Positions 27,499 through 38,800 of a stretch of DNA of 64,000 nt are shown here, piece by piece. The stretch covers positions 97,732,031 through 97,796,030 of the forward strand of contig OY804584.1 in NCBI GenBank assembly GCA_963680875.1, in the 5' to 3' direction. Source of the stretch: Bathymodiolus brooksi. Its lineage: Eukaryota > Mollusca > Bivalvia > Mytilida > Modiolidae. The notes beneath the pieces are model-generated. The model was not told where the DNA came from, searched no databases, and saw only the letters and a list, made by a program, of their open reading frames with translations. The position numbers and the translations under genes were made by a program. The stretch's first letter is position 1; the number at the start of each line of letters is the position of its first letter.

Positions 27499-27771
27499 CA
27501 GTGGCGTAGCTTCCATTGAGGCAACCAAGGCAGTTGGCTCGGTAAAAAAAATCAACGACAAAAATTAGGCGCTTCAATTTTTTTAGCATTCCTGCATGCT
27601 CAGTGGTAATGGAACAATCACATTCGTATAGTAATATTATTCGAATAGGCCATAACGCCTCATTTTAAAACGAAAAAATGTGTGTTCATTACTTAAATGT
27701 CAGCGACTTCTGGAGGGCTGAGTACCCAGACCCCCTGCCTCGGTAATATTTGACCCCAAGCTACGCCTGTG
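27499..27771. mobile_element. hAT-like MITE, TSD not clear
   Basis: The left end CAGTGGCGTAGCTTCC and right end AAGCTACGCCTGTG are imperfect inverted repeats of a common hAT-type terminus. I could not find a clean 8-bp duplication, so the boundaries or flanks have mutated. No coding frame. Confidence 0.6.
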
Positions 27772-27867
27772 AATGTATTAACATTGGATTCATTTTAATG
27801 GTCCAGAAGGACTTATTTTACAAGGACTAGTTGGGAGAGTTTTGGGCCCATATAACTAGATTAAACC

Positions 27868-28040
27868 CCACCACGTTTAATCAAAGTGTCTGTACCAAGC
27901 CAGGAAGGTAAGTGGTCATATATATATATATGTGTTTTAGAGGTATCGAATGTGCCTCTCTCTACTGTTTTTCTATCGGATTGTGCAACTGTTCCGACGG
28001 TGTGATTTTCATAGTTTTTCCCTCCATGTTACTGCTACAT
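27868..28040 (+). repeat. Dispersed repeat D2, copy 1
   Basis: Shared order with 32474-32645 and 62312-62760, and on the minus strand with 37908-38045 and 47617-47748: GTGTCTGTACCAAGCCAGGA, GTGGTCATATAT, ATCGAATGTGCCTCT, TTTTTCTATCGG, AACTGTTCCGACGGTGTG. This is the parent of the two minisatellites at the right edge of the window. Confidence 0.75.
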
Positions 28041-28485
28041 ACAATATCTCCTTTACAGCCATGACACATGCGTCAAATTGGTCCAGTAAATAGTAAAAAT
28101 GTGAGGCGATATCGTTAATGTAATGACTTGCAAAAATCAGTATAACCTTGGTGCTGTTATTAATGTCTTATTTAGTAACTATAACGTATTGTGTTTAAAT
28201 AATGAACAATTGTTCCGAGTTGTCAAACTTTATATAAAATAATGATAAGGTCAAATCTTGAAATGTTCAAGTTCACGGTTGAGGTTTTATTGTTTATTTT
28301 GATTATTATGATTATATTGTTTTCTATTTTTATATTTACAGATCATTGTTTGTTTTATTTCTTTTGGCCACTGTATTGTGTTGAATTGTAAATTGCTTAT
28401 TTATATCAAAGTGAATTATAATAGGGCACGTAATCTGGTTTAATCTGGGTTTCCTAATGTTGGAAGGGACAAACCCAAGGTTTTT

Positions 28486-28682
28486 ATTTAAATGTTTAAC
28501 AAAAAAAACCCTTGGGTTTGTAATTTAATTTAATTTAAACATATTTTATTCATAAATAAATGAAATGTACATTTCATTTATTTATGAATAAAATATGTTA
28601 CATTTCATTTATTTATGAATAAAATATGTTTAAATTAAATTAAATTACAAACCCAAGGTTTTTTTTTGTTAAACATTTAAAT
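28486..28682. repeat. Large near-perfect foldback
   Basis: Arms of about 82 bp (28486-28567 and 28600-28682) are inverted copies that include ACCCTTGGGTTTGTAATT and AAATTACAAACCCAAGG. An extra copy of CATTTCATTTATTTATGAAT sits between the arms. Base composition is extremely AT-rich. It could be a MITE or a palindrome made by replication slippage. Confidence 0.85.
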
Positions 28683-28781
28683 AACTACAATAGAATAGAG
28701 TAGTTTTACTACAATATGCAACAAGGCTAGAGTTATGTGTGTTTAAATCCATTTTCAATATATTTCAGTCATATAACCACA

Positions 28782-29062
28782 CAGATAGTGTAATGGTTAG
28801 CGTGTTCTCCTCGAGTGCAATATATGTGGGTTCGAGCCACGGTCGGGTCAAACCTATAAAATTGGTATTTGTTACTTCTCCGACAAGTAAGCAGCACTAA
28901 GGAGTAAGAGTAAATACTGGTTTATTCGGAATCAGAAGAGAATGTCTACACTCGAACTGTTGTTTCAGTAACCACTAAATAAATTTAACTCAACGTATTA
29001 GTCTAGAACCAAGCGGTTGTCATCATTATCATCTCAACAAAATGTAACTTGTTCTCGACATG
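28782..29062 (+). repeat. SINE A copy 3
   Basis: AGATAGTGTAATGGTTAGCG (box A-like) and GTGGGTTCGAGCCACGG (box B-like), then AAAATTGGTATTTGTTACTT and the tail ATGTAACTTGTTCTCGACAT. It is followed by a SINE-tail copy (29072-29185) and a reverse SINE B head fragment (29188-29257). Confidence 0.8.
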
Positions 29063-29517
29063 GGTTAGGGTCATGGTGGTAAACGCCACTTCCAACGATA
29101 TTTTAGTTATTTCGTGGAGGTCAGTTTTATTGGTGGAGGAAACCACAGGCCTGCCAGAAGTCACTGATAAACTTTAGTGGTGATAGGAACCGTTGCTCAG
29201 ATAGTATCAAATTCAACAGCCATACGATCACGACCACGACGGCACCTTCTCGCTATGAAATAGCTGAACAATTGTTTATTGGCGCTAAACACTAATCACT
29301 CACCCACTCACTATTTCAGTTATATAGTTGCATCGGTTTCTATAGTGATCTTAGTTGTGATAGACAGTGACTATTAAATAGATGTGTATCCAACACCCAT
29401 GAGATAGAGGCTACGATTACCTCCCCTTAATTTCATACATATTTTTCAATGACATTTGCTTCTTGTAGATCTGTATGCAACAACAAGTAGATCATTTGAA
29501 TATTAACAAGGAATACC

Positions 29518-29845
29518 ATGGGAGAAGGACTAATCTTACCGGAAGAATTTTACGATTTACCATTGCGCATACTCGGACCTACTACCAGACGATTATTGTC
29601 CATTCACCTTGACCCTCCTGCCGTCATTCCTACGTCACATGGAGTTTTAGGCGACCTTTCTGGACTAGCAGAATTGGCAGGTTTTGAGTTTTGTCATATT
29701 CGATATTTTGAGACAAAGCAGAGTAGAACCTTTGCTTGCCTAGAAGAATGGAGTTCCCGTCAGTCTGGTACGATTGGTAATATGATGAAGAACTTAATAT
29801 TAATGGAGAGATTTGACTGTCTGTCGGAGATCAGAGAATCAGTTT
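29518..29845 (+). CDS. MYD88: MyD88-like exon 1: death domain
   Basis: Codes residues 1-109 plus one base, ending at donor GTAAGT (29846). It holds essentially the whole death domain: LPLRILGPTTRRLLSIHL, then DLSGLAELAGFEFCHIRYFE, EEWSSRQSGTIGNMMKNL and LSEIRESV, which match helices 1-6 of the MyD88 family. The ATG has a strong context (ACCATGG). CTTCTTGTAG at about 29460-29469 could be an acceptor for an upstream non-coding exon. I see no TATA box. Confidence 0.9.
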
Positions 29846-32800
29846 GTAAGTAACATGCCTTTCTTCAAATTTATCTTTCTATTTGTATTGCTGTCGTCAT
29901 GCTCTGTTAGTATGAGTGACTTCCGATTTATTTTCCATTTTATAGAAAGTTGATATCACACGGGTTGCATGCATCATAATTATTACATAAACGTTAGAGA
30001 AAACCGAATGATAAGCTCGAATGGACCGAAAACTGAAAGATGAGCAGAACGAACCCCAACAACAATAAAACCTGTAGTGATAATGGGTGTTCCCAATGAA
30101 TAAGAAGTTCCTGCTTCTTGTTAAATACCAAACATGTCATTCATATAAACAGAAAGAAGTGTTGGACACCACTTTAACGTGAACAAACACAAATAACATC
30201 AATAAGACATGAGCCCTCCTGTGGTAAAGACGTATCGAATACCAAACATGTCATTCATATAAACAGAAAGAAGTGTTGGACACCACTTTAACGTGAACAA
30301 ACACAAATAAGATCAATAAGACATGAGCCCCCCTGTGGTAAAGACGTATCGAATATGAGAGATACATGACATAATTGTGAGTTTTGTTGATTCTCTGAAT
30401 TTTCAAGGCAAAAGTTTTTAATCTTGACTGAATGACATATTATTTATAATATTTCTACACTATAGTAACACAACATTTATAATTATTTCTTTTCCAGTGA
30501 GAGATATAAAAAACCACGTGGAGAGGTTGGCCAACGTAGAAGAGAAGAAAATTAACTTAGGTATGAATAAAGGTATAGTATGTAGAAAAAATTCTTCAAG
30601 AGGTTGTAAACACTAGTGGAGAAAGTAGTTTATATTTCAATAGCCACCGTTCTATCAGGGTGGTAGCAATACTAAAAAAACTTTATTTTGTGAGGGTCGG
30701 GACTTTACTCGCATGTGGAAAACACTTGCATGGGTGCATCATTTCACTACGAGTGGAAGTATGGACCCATAACACCAGTATATCTCCGCCTCATTTTATT
30801 AGAGTGCCTGTATCAAGCCTGCTTCTAAGATGTTTTTATTAGATTTTAGAAAGGTTCAAACCGTGTTGTTTTTTTGTTTTGTTTTTGTTTTTTCATTTTT
30901 CTATGTTTATTTCGTTGCACAAATTGCTACAGCATAACAATGGAACAAAATAAATTTGTTAAAACGATTGTTCATGTCGCTTTTCTTTTTGATATATTTA
31001 ACAGACCAAGAAAATAACTTAGTAAAGTTACAGATGTCCACAAATATTCACACAGATCCAAAAGACAGAATGAATGATAATCATATTACAAAGCTTAAAC
31101 ATATAAGTCTGAAGGGGATATCAGCTACTGAATCCACAGATGAACAAGACACTCTAAACCCATCCACATGTGGACTAGACTCTCTAAGCCTATCCACAGA
31201 TGAACCAGACTCTCTAAAACCGCCTACTACCAAATCCACTGATGACTCAGGCTATATAACACCAAGTTATTCTAGAACCATATCAATAGAAGATAATCGT
31301 GAAGTGCAACTTGGGCGTATCAAGTCGGTCATCGAAGATCATAAACACGACACTTCTTTTGAGAACTGTAATATCACTAACCACGCAATAACACCCATCT
31401 ATGAGGATGATGGATTTCTGACCATAGATGACAGTAAGTATATAATTCTAAATTAATTCATCCCCGGTTTAGTAAAATCCTGCGATTGTGATTGGCTAAT
31501 CACATTTTCTGTAGTATATCTGGTTTATAAACTTTATTACAGTGTCTCTGGATTGTCCATTCTTGATTGCCCCTTCGGTTTCCTCTAACGTTTATTTACA
31601 GTGTCTCTGGATTGTCCATTCTTGATTGCCCCTTCGGTTTTCTCTAACGTTTATTTACAGTGTCTCTGGATTGTCCGTTCTTGATTGCCCCTTCGGTTTT
31701 CTCTAACGTTTTTATTACAATGTCTTTGTATTGTCCATTTTTTGATTGCCCCTTCGGTTTTCTCTAACGTTTTTATTACAATGTCTTTGGATTGTCCATT
31801 CTTGATTGCCCCTTCGGTTTTCTCTAACGTTTTTATTACAGTGTCTCTGGATTGTCCATTCTTGATTGCCCCTTCGGTTTCCTCTAACGTTTATTTACAG
31901 TGTCTCTGGATTGTCCATTCTTGATTGCCCCTTCGGTTTTCTCTAACGTTTATTTACAGTGTCTCTGGATTGTCCATTCTTGATTGCCCCTTCGGTTTTC
32001 TCTAACGTTTTTATTACAGTGTCTTTGGATTGTCCATTCTTGATTGCCCCTTCGGTTTTCTCTAACGTTTTTATTACAATGTCTTTGGATTGTCCATTCT
32101 TGATTGCCCTTCGGTTTTCTCTAACGTTTTTATTACAGTGTCTTTGGATTGTTCATTCTTGATCGTTGCTTCGGTTTTCTCTCGTGTTTATTTTAATATA
32201 CAATCATACCCCATTGGGTCGAAATCGAAAGGTTCAACGATTTTTCTTCAATTTAGTCAAGTATTCGAGTTATACATGGTACATTATACTAAAAACAACA
32301 ACAAACGAGTCATATTGTATTTTTGTTTTAGAGCTATCCATGGAAACAAAATATGCGAGTTTGAGATAGTGAGATTCGACAGTAACTTCATTTTGTATAT
32401 AAGTTTGAAGTTTCCCCTTTTGACTCATTTACATCTAACGGTGAAATCGTAGGTTTAGATCCACCAAATTAGTTTAACCCCGCCATCTATTATTGACGTG
32501 TCTGTGCCAAGACAGGAGAGTGAGCGATCATGTATATGTGTGTTAGAGATATCGATTTTGACTTAGTTTTAAAGATTTTCCAGTTAGCTTTTTGAACTGT
32601 TCTGTGTGGTATTTATTTTCATTTCATTACTAACATATTTACCTTTTCTATCTGATACAATCTCTTTGTATTAATATTTTAAGGTAAATTATGTAGCTTT
32701 CAACTACATGCTTACATATATTTTTGTCTTCATTGTGTAAATAATTCTCACAAGTATATAGTTTTAATCAGCATACATACGTATTTTGTGATGTTTGTAT

Positions 32801-35800
32801 CTTTTTCCTAGGAAACAAATTTAATATTTTTTTTTACTTTTTTCTAAATGCTATCGTGGAATTTGCTGTTGTTATTTATATATATGTCAGTTATACCAAT
32901 AAAATAGTCTGATTGCCTCTTTGAAATCGTCACACTTTTCTTCTTTTTTCTAAAATATTAGTATGTCTTTGTAGGAGAAGGACAACTAAAGAGTTATCAT
33001 GCGTGTATTTGTTGTGCGGATGAAAATCTTGATCTTGCTAACACGATTATAAACAAGTATAAGAAAGAACACGATGCAGATTTATTTTTGCCACAGGAGG
33101 CGCTGCTTAGTGGAAGATACGAGTTTGAATGTTTGGCGGAAGTTATTGAAACACGGTAAGATAATGTTAATTAATTACGTAGATTTTTTTCTTTCACCGA
33201 CAAGACTTGTATCGGCCAGTGTCTTATAAGAAATAGGAACTCATTACCCTTTACCCCCGGGATTGTTTGGTTTTTGTTGTTGTTGTTTTATTTGTTTGTT
33301 TATTTTGTTAGTGTTTTTTATGTACTAATTTATTTTTGCGGGGTTGCGTGTTGTTCATCTGTTTAATTTTCTCTTGTATTCCTTATTTTTGTATTTGCCT
33401 TCGTCTTGTTTGCGAGCGAAATTATTTATACCCCGTATTTCTACTTACAAAAACGCAACCACGTGGGTTCTATCAATGAATTTTCATCAAAGACACGCCT
33501 CTCCCTCATTGACAGGATAACCAAGCACAAGAATTAGGTCATGCTGTGTATTGAGTGCATTTATAATCAATAAAAGTAAAACAATGGAGAGTAAAGGTTA
33601 TAAAAGATTTGCTACAACAGAAACTGAAATTGAAGAAAAACGTTTAAAATTAAATGCCGAAAGAACAATAAAACAAAATAAAGCAGCAGAAAATGGCAAA
33701 AATATTGCATACAATTATACTGTAACGTGTATCATGTGTGCAGTGTGATATATTATGCAAGATATCTGAACTGGGGTATTATGTCACCTATGGCTATTGG
33801 ATGGCTATTTTTAGAACACTCACATCAACACAAGCTGTGGCGTGTTATTTAAAACACTGGTGAAGGTCACATGGAAATGGGTCATTTATTATACAGCAGA
33901 TGCACTAAAATCGCTATACAGATAACAATATAGAACACGAACACTAAAAAAACGCTACACAGAAGACAAAACATTATCATCCTCTAAAGAGCTAACATCG
34001 TGGGTTAAGCTGCAAGTACAAATCTTTTGTAAGGCGCGCCTGCAGCTTGCCCTACAAAAGATTTCTACTTGCAGCTTAACCCACGATGTTAGCTCTTTAG
34101 AGGATGATAATATAAAATATACAATAATTCAGTGAAAATTGAAAATGTAGATATTCAATTTAGTGTGCACGAGGCGTTTGTGGAATAACCTTTTTCATAT
34201 ATGCTCATAGTCAACCAATGGGGTTCACCTACGATTTTTACGCTAATAGGTGGAGCATGTGTTCCATCAGTTATTACTTTCGGAACTCCTCGGTTAGCAT
34301 CAATAACGTAACTAATGTAAACTACGATATTGATTTACCAAAAATGTATGTGTATTCGTGTAAAATGCCACAAATGCTGTGTTTAACAAGATGAGGGTAG
34401 CTATCAGGAGACGAGAGGTCCGTGTACCCCAGGGAAATACGACGTGGTTTGCGCGGCACATAATGACATTTCAAGGACATCGGCTTCTCAGAGTGTCGGG
34501 ATTATTAATATTATGTTAGATGTCTTCCAGTGTTGATTGAATAAAAAGTTTATATTACTTTTACTTAAGGAACGGCTCCTCTAAGCATAGTGTTCAATAT
34601 TTTTAATAAGACATAAAGCACTAACCATTTTACTACTGAGGGGGGGGGGGGGATTTTTTTAGAATAAAAATAGTTTATTTTCCACTATGTCCAAATTTTA
34701 AAGTAGACCTGAATACACCTCAGCCCTAAAAAATATTGCTTGTTTAGGTTAACTCGACCTTACCTAAAATTTAGTGCCTATAATCCTAGCTATTTTATTA
34801 GTTTTTTTCTCAACGAGCACAGTCTTGGAACATCTGCATGCCCAATATATCCAATGCAAAAAAAATTAAAAAATCCTGGTCACCTTTAGGCTTTACCTAA
34901 CCTTTTTCACAGGGTTACCGGTAACCCTAAACACACAATTATTTTTTAGGTCTCGTATGCATGTATCTTTTACCTCATGTATGCATAGAAAATATTGTTG
35001 ATCTATTATACCTGATGCTTGAAAAAAAATGGATTCTCTACTGACAGACATAAAAAATCCCATGCCCCCCTCCCTCCTTCACTAATAAAATTGTTGGTGT
35101 CTAATAAAGAAAACAAGTGAGTGGGAAGACATGTCACTGCACTCGGGCACATTAATGAATATTCCGATTCCTAGCCGGCCAGTCTTTGTTCTTACTTGTA
35201 TGTTTTAATAGCAGAGAAGCTACCAATTTTATAGTCTTTGGTTTGACCAGACTGGGGCTCTATCCCATGGATCGAACACACTCAAGGCGAGAATGCTAAC
35301 CATTACACCACCGATGAGATAGGAAACCATTTTGCCTACAGACCAATAACATAATACCACCACAACAGAATTCCTGTGGTCGTATAAAAATCACACTGAA
35401 AAAGGAGCAGTCCTTCAAAACTCATTAAGCAAGGGACTTGTGCCCAAGTTGCTTAGTTGAAGTTAGTTAATACAATCAATATCATCAAACACACATTAAA
35501 ATTAATAAAAAGCTCATAGATTAGCTTCCAGTCAGATTTGAACTGACATCTTTTCAACTTAATTGAAATGTACTACCTTGTACTATAGAAGCCATAATGA
35601 TTTTAAAGTTACACAACGTACACATACAGATAAATAAACCACTCAAACAAGTACTTCAAAAGCATCTTGTACAAAGAACTGTATTTAAGACATATTATAC
35701 ATGTATTTTAATCTTCACCATAGGATAGTTAAATGTTTAAATTGTGTATTTATTGACACTGATTACATCAGGTAATAATATTCATTAAAAAGTTGTTAAT

Positions 35801-38800
35801 GTTTTCGTGATTCATGAAACCTTTTTTTCTCTCTAGCTACTGTTAGTAACGACTAGCCCCTTCGCTTAAATAGTCTTAAACTTAAAGGGTCAATATATTA
35901 CTTTAATAACAATATATGATATAAATATACAAGTATAACATGACAAAAAGACAAATATTTAATGGCTGACAAAAAATTACGAATACCCAGAAAACTGAAG
36001 ACTGAGACGCACAAACAACTAAAAATCCGGACTGACATGAACTCAGATGCTACATATGAGTCTTCAGTTCGAACTTCACTAATACTACTTCATGGGCGAA
36101 AGAGCTGGGGGCAATTGCCCTCCCTACTTTTAAAAATTGAGGGAGGGGGAAATAGTTTTGCCCCCCTTTTTTGGCATTAAATTTAAGAAAAAAAACTTTT
36201 TTTACTTTAGTATGGAAGCATATATTGTCCATTTATCCAAGGGTATAAGGATATTTGGACAAGGGTATGCTTTGGAACCATAGTGACTTTTTTTTTTTTT
36301 ATTGCTGCACAGTTTTGAAAATATACCAGACAAATAAGGAATACATTTTTTGTACAAATATCATATAAAGATGTATACCGAATGTAATGAGCATCATTTA
36401 AATTAGTATATTTATTGAGGTAATTACACATGATTGTGTATTTATATTTGAAAGATAAAAAAAATTGTGAAAATTGTGAAAAAATTTATGTTTTTTTTTT
36501 TTTAAATGTAAAATGTTTCTTAAAAAACGTATGAAACCCCCATAATTTTTTCTATTAAAAATATGCCCCGTTTTTTCACATTCTGAATGATGACATGTAT
36601 ATGATGCTTTTGAATATTTTTAAAATAAAAAGAAAAGGTGTGTAAAAAGTTGGGTCAGTTTTTTTTTAATAAAAATGATTTTTTTCCCCTAACCTATATA
36701 TGCCTGGATATGAATCCCATCTGGTTTTATAAAGGCAGTTAACTTCAAAATCTTCTTTTTCAATTATAATGGATAGCATGAATATGACAAATTCTCCTGG
36801 TCTTGTCTCTGAATCCTGTCACAAAAGCACATTAAAACTGATCCGTCATCATAATTTTAATGATGTTTTATTTTCAGTCGGGGCAATTTGGACATTCAAT
36901 AAATACAATAATATTGAAAGTAACACGTTACGAACATAAATCGTATGCTTCGGTTTTCAGTGTAATATGTACCTTTCAATCAAGTCAGTTTTTCGACCGT
37001 TTGTCGATGCATTTCGGCGTAGTAGATCATATTCGAGCTTCGGCACCGACCACAGCTGATCGCCGTCTGCCATCTTGGAATCGAATAACTGATAGTACAC
37101 ATGCGCCACCTGTTAGGAATGGGATAGGTGAACCCCATTGGAAAGCAACATATTTGGAACTTTTTCTAACTCTTGTCTGGCAAATTACTCAATCAGAGGT
37201 ACACAACAGAAATAGGATCCTGGTATCTCAAATGGTGGTAGGGCCCGGGTGGCTCAATGAGTTAGGTAGTTGGATTACCTAACAACTCATGCAAACCTAT
37301 CACCAATACGGCGTGGGTTCGCGTCCGGCTTTGTAAATTACAAAAAAGGGTGCACTCGACTCCCAGCCGCAAGTGATAAAGTTTACCAGTTGCTTGCCCA
37401 TGGTCGTTGGTTCTCTCCGGCTTCTTCCACCACTAAAACTGGTCGCCATGATATAGCTGAAATATTGCTGAAAGTGGCGTTAACCACTAAAAAACTATTC
37501 AATCAATCAAAGGGTTGCATACATTGTTTCCCTATCTAGATATCGGATGGTGATTTCATGACGGAGGCCATTTATGGAGTAGTATAAGATTTCTTCTCAA
37601 GCTCATATTTTGGTAGAAGTTTGTGTTTTACGAATATTTTAATTGTTTATCAATTGGTCTATCTCTAAGCATTGTTATTGCTTTTATATCTGGTTTATCA
37701 ATAGAATGACAAGAAAAAAAAGATAGATAAACATCTAAATAAGTGACAATCATACAACACAACATATCTCCCCCAGTGGATATGAAAGTTATTTGAAATA
37801 CTAAACTATTTATATACGTCTGAAAATTTGATATATGCTAATTCAATCAATTGATTGATTGAACAGATAGTACTATATAATAAAATAAAATAATAACAAC
37901 AAAATATGCCACACCGTCAGAACAATTACAAAATCAAATCGGCAAATCCTGGGCAAAGATGTAAAATCGATACCCCGAGCACACATATATATGACCGTTC
38001 ACTTTCCTGCCTTGGCACAGTCATTTCAATAAAAAGTAACGGTGTCAAATTTGTTTTATAAGCTCAAAAATCCCTTTTTTTGTGCAATGAAGTAATGCAA
38101 GCGTTTTCCAAATGTGAGTAAAATTATTACCCTTACATATAAATTATAAGAAGTAATGTTGTGCTAAAACTCGCGGAGTCATGATCTTGATCTTTATACA
38201 TTATGTATTTTGTTGTAATGACCGTACATTGACTGAAATTAAATGTAGTTCGTCTGAAAGTTCACTGTCTATTTAGATTACGTCTGAATTCGTCTAGTTC
38301 ATGTCAACATAGGGGATGAACAATGATTGCATTCTGGGAAGTGAAAGTCATTGTAGGTTTAGCTAACGACCCAAAATGACCCGATTCTATCGTGTTACTC
38401 GAGATTAATTTTTATGTGCAATGTTTTGTTGATCGTTTGGCCATTGTGTTGTTTGTCTTTCGATTTACGGGTTCTGATTACCCCTTTAGTATATTCAAGC
38501 TCTTCTTACAACTTGTATAATACTAGTTAGACAACAAGAGAGCTGATTGTCTTAGTCATTATCTAAATGATATGATTTGTATCTGATTCATCCCTTTTCT
38601 GGAATATCTCTTCAGACTTGTATAATCAAAATTAGGTCTTTTTTAGTTTACCGATATTATCCCGACACTTGGCCTTTTTGTATAACATATTTTATTCAAA
38701 TTGTGTTTGTTTGTAAACTGAATATATTGTATCTACATTTATCTTACCCCCTCCTTCAACCAAATGTAATCCGAGATATTGATTTAAGGCACAGTTTAAA

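Noticed and set aside
31685..32452. Hydrophobic repeated protein (SLDCPFLIAPSVFSNVF units) in intron 3
   Set aside because: It comes from the tandem array. Unit lengths of 59-61 bp break the frame repeatedly and no start or splice support exists.
36860..37282. 140-codon open frame as a gene in intron 4
   Set aside because: Its right part is repeat Y (reverse) and the head of a SINE C copy. The left part has no recognisable domain.
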